Source of the DNA: Hyphomicrobiales bacterium
GTDB taxonomy: Bacteria; Pseudomonadota; Alphaproteobacteria; Rhizobiales; Rhizobiaceae
Direction: 5' to 3'
DNA: 47,491 bases
NCBI GenBank assembly: GCA_900473795.1
Contig: UCMT01000039.1
Coordinates: 1-47,491 of the forward strand
Shown here piece after piece: positions 17,147-26,739 of this stretch. The position numbers and the translations under genes are program-made. The notes under the pieces are model-generated. The model was not told the DNA's origin and did no database searches. It saw nothing but the letters and a program-made list of their open reading frames with translations. Numbering within the stretch: position 1 is the stretch's first letter; the number at the start of each line of letters is the position of its first letter.

Positions 17147-19609
17147 ATGGCTTCGCTTGAAACGGCAAAGATCCAACAACGTTCAGCAGAGAAGACACTA
17201 TCAGCAAGTCCGCTGTCAGCGGAGGAGTTTCGGCTGATCGATGCTTACTGGCGGGCTTCCAACTATCTGTCTGTTGGCCAGATATACCTGCTCGACAATC
17301 CGCTCCTGATGGAACCCCTGAAACGCGAGCATATAAAGCCGCGCCTGCTGGGGCACTGGGGGACGTCGCCTGGTCTGAACATGCTCTATGCTCATCTAAA
17401 TCGGGTTATCAAGCGGGACGATCTCAATATGGTCTACGTGATCGGTCCCGGCCACGGTGGGCCTTCGCTGGTTGCTCACGCTTATCTGGAAGGCACCTAC
17501 AGCGAGTTCTATCCGAATATCAGCCAGGACGCGGAGGGCATGAAAAGGCTCTTCAAGCAGTTCAGCTTTCCTGGCGGCATCCCGAGCCATGTTGCGCCAG
17601 AAACACCGGGCAGCCTCCATGAGGGCGGCGAGCTCGGATATGCCTTGAGCCACGCCTATGGGGCGGCCTTCGACAACCCGGACCTTATCGTCGCCTGCGT
17701 CGTCGGCGACGGCGAGGCTGAGACGGGGCCGCTCGCGACCGGCTGGCACGGCAATAAATTCCTGAACCCTGCCCGAGACGGCTGCGTGCTGCCGATCCTC
17801 CACCTCAACGGCTACAAGATCGCCAATCCATGCTTCCTCGCCCGTATTCCCGAGGACGAACTGCGGAAGTTTTTCGAGGGCATGGGCTACAAGCCCTATT
17901 TCGTAGAAGGCGATGATCCGGAGCATGTACATCAGAAACTTGCCGGCACGCTCGACACTGTCATAGGCGAAATCCGGAAAATCTGGTCCGATGCGCGGAC
18001 GAGCGGCAACGTGAAACGCCCCGCATGGCCAATGATTGTCTTTCGGACGCCAAAGGGGTGGACCTGCCCGAAGGTGATCGACGGCAAGAAATGCGAAAGC
18101 TACTGGCGTTCGCATCAAGTGCCGATGGGCGAGATGGACAAGCTGGAGCACATCCGCATTCTTGAGCAATGGATGAAAAGCTACCGGCCCGAGGAACTGT
18201 TCGACGAGGGAGGCCGGTTCAGACCCGAACTGGCAGCGTTGGCGCCGGCAGGACGTCGCCGAATGAGCGACAATCCCCACGCCAACGGCGGACTGCTGTT
18301 GCGTGAATTGAAGCTGCCGGATTTCGAGCAATATGCTGTTTCGGTCCCCAGCCCCGGAGCGACAACGGCCGAATCTGCGCGGGTGATGGGCAAATTCCTG
18401 CGCGATGTGATGAAGTCGAATCTGGAGAGCAAGAACTTCCGGCTGTTCAGCCCGGACGAAAACAACTCCAACCGCTGGCAAGATGTGCTGGAGGTGACCG
18501 ATCGCTGCTACATGGCGGAAATCTATCCGGATGACGATCATCTCTCCCCGGACGGCCGCATCATGGAGGTTCTCAGCGAGCACCAATGTCAGGGATGGCT
18601 GGAAGGTTACCTCCTGACGGGCCGCCATGGCTTCTTCTCCTGCTATGAAGCCTTCATCCACATCATCGACTCGATGTTCAACCAGCATGCCAAATGGTTG
18701 AAGATATGCAACGAAATCCCGTGGCGGAGACCCGTCGCCTCGCTGAACTATTTCCTCAGCTCACACGTTTGGCGGCAGGATCATAATGGCTTCAGTCATC
18801 AGGACCCCGGCTTCATCGATCACGTCGTCAACAAGAAGGCGGACGTGATCCGGGTATACTTGCCGCCGGATGCCAACACCCTGCTGTCCGTCACGGACCA
18901 CTGCCTGCGCAGCCGCAATTACGTGAACGTGGTCATCGCAGGCAAGCAGCCGGCGCCGCAATGGCTCACCATGGACGATGCCGTCAAGCACTGCAGCGAA
19001 GGCCTCGGCATCTGGGAATGGGCGAGCAATGACAAGGGCAGCGAACCCGATGTCGTCATGGCGTGTTGCGGTGATGTTCCGACTGTGGAGACGCTGGCTG
19101 CCGTTCAGTTGATCCGCGAACACTTGCCCGAGTTGAAGGTACGGGTCATCAACGTCGTGAACCTGATGAAGCTCCAGCCTGCGGAAGAGCATCCCCACGG
19201 ACTGTCAGACCTCGATTTCGACGCTCTGTTCACCAAGGAAAAGCCGATCATCTTTGCCTTCCATGGTTATCCATGGCTGATCCATCGGCTCACATATCGC
19301 CGGGCGAACCACGGCAACCTTCATGTTCGCGGCTACAAGGAGGAAGGTACGACAACCACGCCCTTCGACATGGTGGTCCTTAACGAGCTTGACCGGTTCC
19401 ACCTCGTCGAGGATGTCATTGACCGGTTGCCACAACTCGGCGCCCGCGCCGCCTACTTCAAGCAGGCAATTCATTCGAAGCTCATCGAGCATCGAAAATA
19501 CATCGAGAGGTACGGCGACGACATGCCTGAGATAAGCGGGTGGAAGTGGGGTCTAAAAGCCGCTGCAGACTTAGTCCGGAAAACGTCTACGGAAGGGGAC
19601 AATATCTAA
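17147..19609 (+). CDS. xfp: Phosphoketolase
   Basis: 820 residues, full length for the family. This thiamine-diphosphate enzyme cleaves xylulose-5-phosphate (and often fructose-6-phosphate) with phosphate into acetyl-phosphate and glyceraldehyde-3-phosphate (erythrose-4-phosphate). Family motifs include [11 protein letters not shown] (about 68-78), GPGHGGPS (about 100-107), [19 protein letters not shown] (about 147-165) and the ThDP/Mg site GDGEAETGP (177-185). AGGAGG precedes the ATG at 17147. With ackA and pta it supplies ATP or acetyl-CoA without the lower glycolytic steps. It lies in line with the alcohol dehydrogenase and the glucan-degrading genes. Confidence 0.95.
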   Translation: MASLETAKIQQRSAEKTLSASPLSAEEFRLIDAYWRASNYLSVGQIYLLDNPLLMEPLKREHIKPRLLGHWGTSPGLNMLYAHLNRVIKRDDLNMVYVIGPGHGGPSLVAHAYLEGTYSEFYPNISQDAEGMKRLFKQFSFPGGIPSHVAPETPGSLHEGGELGYALSHAYGAAFDNPDLIVACVVGDGEAETGPLATGWHGNKFLNPARDGCVLPILHLNGYKIANPCFLARIPEDELRKFFEGMGYKPYFVEGDDPEHVHQKLAGTLDTVIGEIRKIWSDARTSGNVKRPAWPMIVFRTPKGWTCPKVIDGKKCESYWRSHQVPMGEMDKLEHIRILEQWMKSYRPEELFDEGGRFRPELAALAPAGRRRMSDNPHANGGLLLRELKLPDFEQYAVSVPSPGATTAESARVMGKFLRDVMKSNLESKNFRLFSPDENNSNRWQDVLEVTDRCYMAEIYPDDDHLSPDGRIMEVLSEHQCQGWLEGYLLTGRHGFFSCYEAFIHIIDSMFNQHAKWLKICNEIPWRRPVASLNYFLSSHVWRQDHNGFSHQDPGFIDHVVNKKADVIRVYLPPDANTLLSVTDHCLRSRNYVNVVIAGKQPAPQWLTMDDAVKHCSEGLGIWEWASNDKGSEPDVVMACCGDVPTVETLAAVQLIREHLPELKVRVINVVNLMKLQPAEEHPHGLSDLDFDALFTKEKPIIFAFHGYPWLIHRLTYRRANHGNLHVRGYKEEGTTTTPFDMVVLNELDRFHLVEDVIDRLPQLGARAAYFKQAIHSKLIEHRKYIERYGDDMPEISGWKWGLKAAADLVRKTSTEGDNI

Positions 19610-19737
19610 GAGGGAAACAGAACAGGCGTTGGAGGGAACATCGCGCGGTCCAATTTTCAAGTCGGCGATTGAGGCTAATCCAGACTGCAAGCAATCGCCA
19701 CAATAAGGGCCAGCGCATCGCCGAAGGGAAGCGCGTG

Positions 19738-22700
19738 ATGGTGGGTTCTGTCAGTGATTATGGCGCGCATGACATCGCGCAAAGCCGTGACCCTGCGGGC
19801 GGAATGGCTCCGAGCCTTGGCGTAGCCTTGCTCTCCAATGGTCGCTACAATGTCCTGCTTACCGCGGCCGGGGCCGGTTATGGGACGTGGAGAGACCTGG
19901 ACGTTACGCGCTGGCGGCAGGATTCTACGCGCGATTGCTGGGGGCAGTTCTGTTACATCGAAGACCGGACGCAGAACAGGATTTGGTCTATCGGCAGGCA
20001 ACCCCTCTATCAGCCTGACAATGTCTACGAGAATGCCTTTTATGGAGATCGTGCCGAATTCCGCTGTCTGGCCGACGGCATAGAAGTATCCTGGGCAGCA
20101 TGTGTCGCACCCGATATCGACGCGGAAGTGCGGATGCTCAAGATCTCCAACCATGGCCCCGCCGCGAGAAGCCTACAACTGACCAGCTATGCCGAGGTCT
20201 GCCTGAACAACCACCGCGCGGACAGAGCCCACCCGGCCTTTGCCAACCTTTTCGTGGAAACGCAGTTTGATCACAGGACCGGTGCCTTGTTTGCAAGACG
20301 CCGACCGCGCAGTGCCGAAGAACGGCCTGTCTGGGCAGTTCATGTTTCCGCGTCGAGCGCGCCGGGTCGTCACTTGGTCGAGTATGAGACCGATCGGCTC
20401 AAGTTCCTCGGGCGGGGTCGCACCATCACAAACCCTTTGGCATTGGGCGGTGCAGCGGGCCTCTCCGGGACCGCTGGCTCCGTCCTCGACCCCATCTTCT
20501 GCCTACGAACCGCCATTCATCTTCATCCCGGTGCAACGGAACGGGTCGCATTTGCGACGGGCGCGACCGACAGCGAAGCGATGGCGCGGACGATCGCCAA
20601 GCGATATTCGAGTCTCGACCTGGCTGACAAGGCCTTCTCCGACGCCGCGGAAAGCTATCGCAAAGAACTTGAGGATTCGGACCTGACCGCGGAGGACGTT
20701 GCGCTGTTCAACCGATTGGCCGGAAGCATCGTGTTTGTTGATCCGGGGTACCGGGACGCGTCCGCACTCGGACAAAAACCTTTCAGCAGAGAAACTCTAT
20801 GGTTTCACGGAATTTCCGGCGACCTTCCGATTGTGCTGGCGCTCATCGAAGCAAACGGGAACAAGTCGCTCGTTCGCGATGTGGTACGTGCGCACGAGTT
20901 CATCTCTCACCGGGGATTGCGTTTCGACCTCGTCCTGCTCGACCAGCGTGATGCTAAGGATGCCAAGCAGTTGGCAAAGACACTGAACGCGGGGCCGCAA
21001 GCCGCGTTGGTGGGCAAGCCGGGGGGAATCCATCTCCTGTCGGCGGCCGAGGTTTCAAACGATCGCAAGGATGCGATCACTTTTGCGGCGCAGACCGTTC
21101 TTTCGAACAGCCGAGGCTCGCTGGCAAATCAGCTTAACAGACGACAAGATGACGCATCATGCCCTTCTCGAATATCGGCGATTCCTTCCTGCGAAACGGC
21201 CGCGAAGCGCTCTGCCGAGACTGACACGGATTTGCTGTATTGGAACGGTTTTGGGGGATTCGGCACGGGCGGACGCGAATATGTCATCGTGGTGGATGGC
21301 GTGGAATCGCGGACACCGACGCCCTGGTGTAACGTCCTGGCCAATCCTGAATTCGGCTGTCTGACGAGCGACGGCGGCCTTGGCTATACCTGGGCCGGCA
21401 ACAGCCAGCTAAACAGACTGACGCCCTGGTCGAACGATCCAGTTTCGGATCCACCCGGCGAGATCGTCTACTTGCGGGACGAGGAAACTGGAGAGCTTTG
21501 GACCCCCACCCCCTTGCCACTGGGGCAAGGGGCGGCTGTAACTGTTCGACATGGGCAGGGCTACAGCCGATACGAAAGCGACAGCCGACTCGTGCACCAG
21601 GAATTGACGGTGCATGTTTCCTGGAGGGATCCGGTCAAGATCATGCGCCTTGCTCTTCGCAATGACGGAGCGCGAGCGCGCCATTTGACGGCAACGTACT
21701 TCGCCGAATGGGTCCTTGGGATGCAGCGCGAAGACGCGACGATGCAGGTCGTCTGTGAACGCGACCTCCAATCGGGAGCGGTCGTTGCGAAGCACGCCTG
21801 GGCGGATGACTTTGCCGGCAAACTGGCATTTGCCGCGGCAAACCAGATCGTGCGCTCGGCAACCTGCGATCGCTCCGAGTTTCTGGGGACGTACGGTTCG
21901 GTATCGCAGCCTGCGGGAATGGGAAAATCCGACTTCGCAGGGCGCTTTGGCGCGCTGGTTGATCCTTGCGCCGCGCTCATGGTGGACATTCCCATGGCGC
22001 CAGGCGAGAGCGCGGAGGTCGTTTTCGTTCTCGGGCAGGCCGATAGCCTCGAGGAGGTTCGCACCCTCGTGCGGGATTATGCCGAGCCAGGATACGCGCG
22101 AGACAGTCTCGCCATCGTCTCTCGCCAGTGGGACGGTATTCTGAATGCAATCGAGGTCAAGACGCCGGACACCTCCTTCAATCTGATGATGAATCGCTGG
22201 CTGCTGTACCAGGTCCTGTCTTGTCGCGTCTGGGCGCGCTCCGGCTTCTATCAGTCCGGTGGCGCATTCGGCTTCAGGGACCAGCTTCAGGATGTGATGG
22301 CATTGGTCCACAGTGCGCCGAATGAAGCACGCTCGCATATTCTGCGAGCAGCCGCGCGCCAATTCACGGAGGGAGACGTGCAGCATTGGTGGCACCCTCC
22401 ATCGGGTGCCGGGGTGCGCACGCGCATGACCGACGACCTGTATTTCCTGCCTTTCGTGGTTCACCACTATGTTTCGACCACTGGCGATACCGGCCTGCTC
22501 GAAGAGCACGTGCCTTTCATCACATCGCCGATCCTGAAAGAGGGCCAGGACGAGGACTTCGGCAAACCGGAACTCAGCCAACAGACCGGTATCATCTACG
22601 AACACTGCATCCGTGCGCTGGAACATGGTTTCAAGCTCGGCCGGCACGGCTTGCCGCTCATGGGAACGGGCGACTGGAACGATGGTATGAACAAGGTCGG

Positions 22701-23634
22701 CGCTCAGGGTAGAGGCGAAAGTGTCTGGAACGGCTGGTTCTTCCTCACTGTACTGAAGTCATTCGCGACGATCGCGTCTTCACGTGGAGACCAGAGTTGC
22801 GCAACGTGGTGTCTCGAACGAGCTGAAGGACTGCGCGCTGCATTGGAAACGCATGCCTGGGACGGCGCCTGGTATCGCCGAGCCTATTTTGACGATGGCG
22901 CGCCTCTTGGATCATCCTCGAACGACGAATGCCAGATCGATGCCCTCCCTCAGGCTTGGGCCGTCATCTCCGGCGAGGCCGACAAGGTGCGTGCGTCGAA
23001 GGCGATGAGCGCGGTCTATGAAAGGCTTGTGCGCCGGCAGGACAAGCTGATCCAGTTGTTCGACCCGCCGTTCGACAAGGGGTCGCTGCAGCCCGGCTAC
23101 ATCAAGGGCTATGTTCCCGGAATACGAGAAAATGGCGGCCAATACACTCATGCGGCGGCCTGGGTTGTACTGGCTACCGCGCTTCAAGGGAATGGCGATC
23201 GGGCCGTGGAGCTTTGGAACCTGATCAATCCGATCAATCACGCTTCGACGATGCAGGACGCGCAGCACTACCTGGTCGAGCCTTACGTCGTCAGCGCCGA
23301 CGTCTACGGCGCGCCACCACATACCGGACGCGGTGGCTGGACGTGGTATACGGGATCGGCCGCCTGGCTGTATCGTGTGGCGCTAGAGGCCATCCTTGGT
23401 TTTCGGAGACAAGGCGAGGTTCTCTTGATTGAACCATGCATTCCGAAATATTGGCCGGAGTGTGAGCTGAACTACAGGCATGGGTCGGCCACATACCGCA
23501 TCCACGTGGACAACAAGGCCGGAGTCTGCCGAGGGGTACGTTCGGTTTTCCTGGATGACCAACCGCTGATCGATCACAAGGTGCAGCTCACCAGTGACGG
23601 CCGCTTCCACGACGTGCGCGTAATCCTTGGATAG
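19738..23634 (+). CDS. GH94-type glucan phosphorylase, homologous to the C-terminal part of NdvB
   Basis: 1298 residues from ATG 19738, after an AAGGGAA site. The frame is open upstream into xfp, but that part has no family character. It aligns from memory with the C-terminal region of cyclic beta-1,2-glucan synthase NdvB/ChvB: ALLSNGRYNVLLTAAGAGYG near the start, a supersandwich repeat near 510 (YWNGFGGFGTGGREY), then the (alpha/alpha)6 barrel. The GH94 general acid is in GDWNDG, D982 by comparison with cellobiose and chitobiose phosphorylases. The NdvB glycosyltransferase and membrane parts are absent. Without them a phosphorolytic role, giving glucose-1-phosphate from beta-1,2-glucan oligomers, is more likely than synthesis. 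It has no signal peptide. The next gene starts four bases after the stop. Confidence 0.85.
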   Translation: MVGSVSDYGAHDIAQSRDPAGGMAPSLGVALLSNGRYNVLLTAAGAGYGTWRDLDVTRWRQDSTRDCWGQFCYIEDRTQNRIWSIGRQPLYQPDNVYENAFYGDRAEFRCLADGIEVSWAACVAPDIDAEVRMLKISNHGPAARSLQLTSYAEVCLNNHRADRAHPAFANLFVETQFDHRTGALFARRRPRSAEERPVWAVHVSASSAPGRHLVEYETDRLKFLGRGRTITNPLALGGAAGLSGTAGSVLDPIFCLRTAIHLHPGATERVAFATGATDSEAMARTIAKRYSSLDLADKAFSDAAESYRKELEDSDLTAEDVALFNRLAGSIVFVDPGYRDASALGQKPFSRETLWFHGISGDLPIVLALIEANGNKSLVRDVVRAHEFISHRGLRFDLVLLDQRDAKDAKQLAKTLNAGPQAALVGKPGGIHLLSAAEVSNDRKDAITFAAQTVLSNSRGSLANQLNRRQDDASCPSRISAIPSCETAAKRSAETDTDLLYWNGFGGFGTGGREYVIVVDGVESRTPTPWCNVLANPEFGCLTSDGGLGYTWAGNSQLNRLTPWSNDPVSDPPGEIVYLRDEETGELWTPTPLPLGQGAAVTVRHGQGYSRYESDSRLVHQELTVHVSWRDPVKIMRLALRNDGARARHLTATYFAEWVLGMQREDATMQVVCERDLQSGAVVAKHAWADDFAGKLAFAAANQIVRSATCDRSEFLGTYGSVSQPAGMGKSDFAGRFGALVDPCAALMVDIPMAPGESAEVVFVLGQADSLEEVRTLVRDYAEPGYARDSLAIVSRQWDGILNAIEVKTPDTSFNLMMNRWLLYQVLSCRVWARSGFYQSGGAFGFRDQLQDVMALVHSAPNEARSHILRAAARQFTEGDVQHWWHPPSGAGVRTRMTDDLYFLPFVVHHYVSTTGDTGLLEEHVPFITSPILKEGQDEDFGKPELSQQTGIIYEHCIRALEHGFKLGRHGLPLMGTGDWNDGMNKVGAQGRGESVWNGWFFLTVLKSFATIASSRGDQSCATWCLERAEGLRAALETHAWDGAWYRRAYFDDGAPLGSSSNDECQIDALPQAWAVISGEADKVRASKAMSAVYERLVRRQDKLIQLFDPPFDKGSLQPGYIKGYVPGIRENGGQYTHAAAWVVLATALQGNGDRAVELWNLINPINHASTMQDAQHYLVEPYVVSADVYGAPPHTGRGGWTWYTGSAAWLYRVALEAILGFRRQGEVLLIEPCIPKYWPECELNYRHGSATYRIHVDNKAGVCRGVRSVFLDDQPLIDHKVQLTSDGRFHDVRVILG

Positions 23635-23638
23635 ACAT

Positions 23639-24958
23639 ATGTCCCAAATGCTCTCGACAGACCCTGAGCTGCATCGGACGCCGACCGAACAGGACCTCGG
23701 CCGACTGCAGTTCACGACGCTGCTGTACTATCTTCATTGCACCAATCCCGACAATGGGCTTGTTCGCGATAAGACCGAGCCCGATGCTCCGGCAAGCATC
23801 GCCGCAATCGGGATGGCACTGGCAACGATTCCGATTGTGGTGGAGCGCGGCATCATAATCCGGAAGTTTGCGGCCAAGATCGCCCGAAAGCGGCTGGAAT
23901 TTCTGCTGGGATGCCCCCAGGGCCCGGAACCGGATACCTCGGGGTATAAGGGCTTCTTCTATCATTTCCTCGATATCGAGACCGGCCGCCGGGTCTGGCA
24001 GTGTGAATTATCCACGATCGATTCAGCGTTCCTGTTCGCCGGAGCATTGACCGTAGCTACCTACTTTGACGGGGAGACTGCCGATGAGGTCGAAATACGA
24101 CAGTTTGCCAATGCGCTCTACGAACGGGCGGACTGGAACTGGGCTTGCGATCACGGACTAACTCTGACCCACGGATGGCGACCCGAAAGCGGGTTCATTC
24201 CCTATCGCTGGCGCGGATACGACGAGGGCCTGCTGCTTTACATTCTCGGGCTGGGGTCGCCGACCCATCCACTGCCGCCCGAAGCGTATTCCGCCTATAC
24301 CGAAAGCTACGAATGGAGAAACATCTACGGCCGCGAACTGCTCTACTCAGGACCACTCTTCACCCACCAGCTCTCGCATATGTGGATCGATTTCCGCGGT
24401 ATCCGCGACGAATTCATGCGAGACCACGACAGCGACTACTTCCAGAACAGCCGCCACGCGACCTACGTGCAGCAGGAGTATGCCATTCGCAATCCAATGA
24501 ATTTTGTCGGTTATGGTGCGCACTGCTGGGGATTCACGGCAAGCGACGGACCAGGCTGGATCAAGACGAAGATCGATGGCGTGGAAATGGAATACTTCGA
24601 CTATATAGCCCGCGGCGCGCCCTTCGGACCGGACGACGGCACTGTCTCGCCATGGGTGGTCGTGGCTTCATTGCCTTTCGCTCCGGAAATCGTCATTCCG
24701 ACGGTCAGGGCCTTTGCGCAAATGAATTTGGGAATGACACGTCTTTACGGGTTCAAGCCATCATTCAACCAAACATACGCGATGGAAGACAGTAATACGG
24801 GATGGTGGGTCAGCCCCTATCATTTCGGCATAGATCAAGGCCCTGTCGTGCTGATGATCGAAAACTACCGGACTGGCCTGCTCTGGAACATCATGCGCCG
24901 GTGCCAGCCGATCGTAACGGGGCTGCGTCGGGCTGGATTCAGGGGAGGTTGGCTATAA
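23639..24958 (+). CDS. GH144/glycoamylase-like (PF10091) glucanase
   Basis: 439 residues from ATG 23639; a TTG at 23627 overlaps the previous gene. It matches the glycoamylase-like domain that sits in the middle of NdvB and forms family GH144 (endo-beta-1,2-glucanases): FTTLLYYLHCTNPDNGLVRDKTEPDAPAS-type start, HGWRPESGFIPYRWRGYDEGLLLYILGLGSP, TASDGPGW, and WVSPYHFGIDQGPVVLMIENYRTGLLW at the end. The two acidic patches around these motifs are the likely active site. There is no signal peptide, so the enzyme seems cytoplasmic, unlike secreted GH144 members. Four-base spacing to the GH94-type gene indicates an operon that would cut beta-1,2-glucan and phosphorolyse the fragments. Confidence 0.85.
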   Translation: MSQMLSTDPELHRTPTEQDLGRLQFTTLLYYLHCTNPDNGLVRDKTEPDAPASIAAIGMALATIPIVVERGIIIRKFAAKIARKRLEFLLGCPQGPEPDTSGYKGFFYHFLDIETGRRVWQCELSTIDSAFLFAGALTVATYFDGETADEVEIRQFANALYERADWNWACDHGLTLTHGWRPESGFIPYRWRGYDEGLLLYILGLGSPTHPLPPEAYSAYTESYEWRNIYGRELLYSGPLFTHQLSHMWIDFRGIRDEFMRDHDSDYFQNSRHATYVQQEYAIRNPMNFVGYGAHCWGFTASDGPGWIKTKIDGVEMEYFDYIARGAPFGPDDGTVSPWVVVASLPFAPEIVIPTVRAFAQMNLGMTRLYGFKPSFNQTYAMEDSNTGWWVSPYHFGIDQGPVVLMIENYRTGLLWNIMRRCQPIVTGLRRAGFRGGWL

Positions 24959-25023
24959 GGATGCCGCCGGCGAGCCAGCCCAGACGGCGACAGGCTCTCC
25001 CGAGCGAACGATGCAAAAATACT

Positions 25024-26109
25024 TTAGCCGACCGGGCGCAGTTCATCACCATTGGTTCTGATCCAAGTCTGCAGCACCGTCCAAAGGACGGCCAGCGTCG
25101 TGGCGCCGATAAACATGCCGGTAAAGCCCCAGGCAGCCAGCCCGCCGATCACTCCGACGAACAGTACCAGCAGCGGTAACTCGCCGCTGCGCGCTATCAG
25201 CATCGGTTTGACCACATTGTCTGCTCCCATAAGAAGGACAATGCCCCATACGACAGTAAAGATTGTCCACCCTGTCTGGCCTTGGGAACCAAGCCAGATT
25301 GCCACCGGCACCCAGACCAGAAGCGGCCCGATCTGGATAACGGCCAGGAAAAACGTCACTGCCGCCAGGACAATTGCACCGGGAACACCGGCGACTGCAA
25401 AGCCGATCCAGGCAAGCACTCCTTCAAGCAGAGCTGTTCCGATCACGCCGATCGCAACGGCCCTGATCGCTTTCCCCCCGGCATTAAGCAGGACCATTCC
25501 TCTCGGACCGACGATACGTGCGGCAATGGCGGATACGAAACCGACTACCTGGATGCGCGACGCATGAATCATCGCAGCGACGATGACGCCCACGAATATT
25601 TCAAGGACCGCAACCATAAGGCCTGCGCTGAGATTGAGAAGCCAGCGTCCCGCGGCGGCGAGCTGGGGTTCGTATCGTTGCAATAAGGCCAGTCCGCCGC
25701 CCTGAAATTCCTGCCATATCGGCGTCAGCCTTTTTCCGAGCAGCGGGAGAGTTGAAATCCACTCGGGCAGATTGGGGATCCCCCGACTGGCCTCTCTCAC
25801 CCATGTGTTGGCGACTTCTACATGGCTGACAACGGAGGAGCAGAGGTATATCAGCGGCACGATCGTGATGGCCGCAGCGATAGCGCCGAAGCAGAAGGCA
25901 GCCAGACGACGCCTTCCGCCGAGAAGAACAACCATCCGATCGTACGGCCCCGCCGTCGCCGTGGCGAGAATCACGGCATAGGTTACGACACCTACAAATG
26001 GCAGCAATACCCAGAAGGTTGCGGCCAGCAACGCGGAAACAAGCAACAATGCCAACGCTGTCTCGATGACCTGCTGTTGCCCGCCACTCCTGCTGCGCAT
26101 TTCCTGCAT
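25024..26109 (-). CDS. AI-2E family transporter (TqsA/YdiK-like membrane protein)
   Basis: 361 residues with about eight hydrophobic segments. The family signature is in the C-terminal half (PGAIVLAAVTFFLAVIQIGPLLVW, then GADNVVKPMLIARSGELPLLVLFVGVIGGLAAWGFTGMFIG). Some members export autoinducer-2, while others are Na+/H+ antiporters or have no known substrate. The ATG at 26109 follows AGAGGT. It is third in a minus-strand series with the SulP and K+ channel genes, with gaps of about 90 bases. The transported substrate cannot be predicted. Confidence 0.85.
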   Translation of the reverse strand: MQEMRSRSGGQQQVIETALALLLVSALLAATFWVLLPFVGVVTYAVILATATAGPYDRMVVLLGGRRRLAAFCFGAIAAAITIVPLIYLCSSVVSHVEVANTWVREASRGIPNLPEWISTLPLLGKRLTPIWQEFQGGGLALLQRYEPQLAAAGRWLLNLSAGLMVAVLEIFVGVIVAAMIHASRIQVVGFVSAIAARIVGPRGMVLLNAGGKAIRAVAIGVIGTALLEGVLAWIGFAVAGVPGAIVLAAVTFFLAVIQIGPLLVWVPVAIWLGSQGQTGWTIFTVVWGIVLLMGADNVVKPMLIARSGELPLLVLFVGVIGGLAAWGFTGMFIGATTLAVLWTVLQTWIRTNGDELRPVG

Positions 26110-26196
26110 GACAGCACCTCTGGATCAGAAGTTAAAGCGATCCTTTCAGGCAGCGGCCGCTGGAAGCGGCGATGTCACTGGCGGAAAGTCCTTGAG

Positions 26197-26643
26197 TCAC
26201 GAGCGGGCGATGTCTTGACGCGGAGCATGCCGCGAGAACCACAGTATCTCGGAGACCTTGAATAGAAATGCCGTGGTCCAGCCGAACAGCAGGATTCCGT
26301 TCACGCCCTCGATGGCACTGGCAAGCCGCCATTCGTTGGACAGCGTGACGTCGCCATAACCGATCGTCGCGAAGGTAATCGCCGAGAAATATGTGGCTTC
26401 CTCAAAACTCTTCAATTCGCCTGCCAACCTATAGGCCGCCGCCCACAGCATAATCTCGATCATGTGAGCCATCACGAAGCCGGCGACAAAAAAGCAACTG
26501 ACGCCCAACCGGGTGTACGCGCGCAGTTTCTGCGGGTTCACAACGGGTTCTCGCGCCATGCGAAACAGAAGCATGACCGCGGCGCCGTGAACAATGATGG
26601 TGGTTAGCAGCACGCCAGTTGCGGTGATGATTTGTAAAAGCAT
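26197..26643 (-). CDS. Two-helix potassium channel (Ion_trans_2)
   Basis: 148 residues. Two N-terminal hydrophobic segments (about 3-25 and 48-72) precede a pore loop with the K+ selectivity filter TIGYGD (about 93-98), then a further membrane helix (about 113-133). This is a minimal tetrameric channel subunit without RCK domain or voltage sensor. The start at 26643 follows GAGGAC. It lies between the SulP and AI-2E genes, probably in one transcript, so it could balance charge for those transporters. Gating signal is unknown. Confidence 0.85.
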   Translation of the reverse strand: MLLQIITATGVLLTTIIVHGAAVMLLFRMAREPVVNPQKLRAYTRLGVSCFFVAGFVMAHMIEIMLWAAAYRLAGELKSFEEATYFSAITFATIGYGDVTLSNEWRLASAIEGVNGILLFGWTTAFLFKVSEILWFSRHAPRQDIARS

Positions 26644-26739
26644 CTTTCTGTCCTCAAGGAGCCAGCAACAAACGCCGTGTGATCAGTCCTACGCTCATGC
26701 ACTAGGAGTGTCTTGCATTCCCGGGGTCATCGCCGGCGC

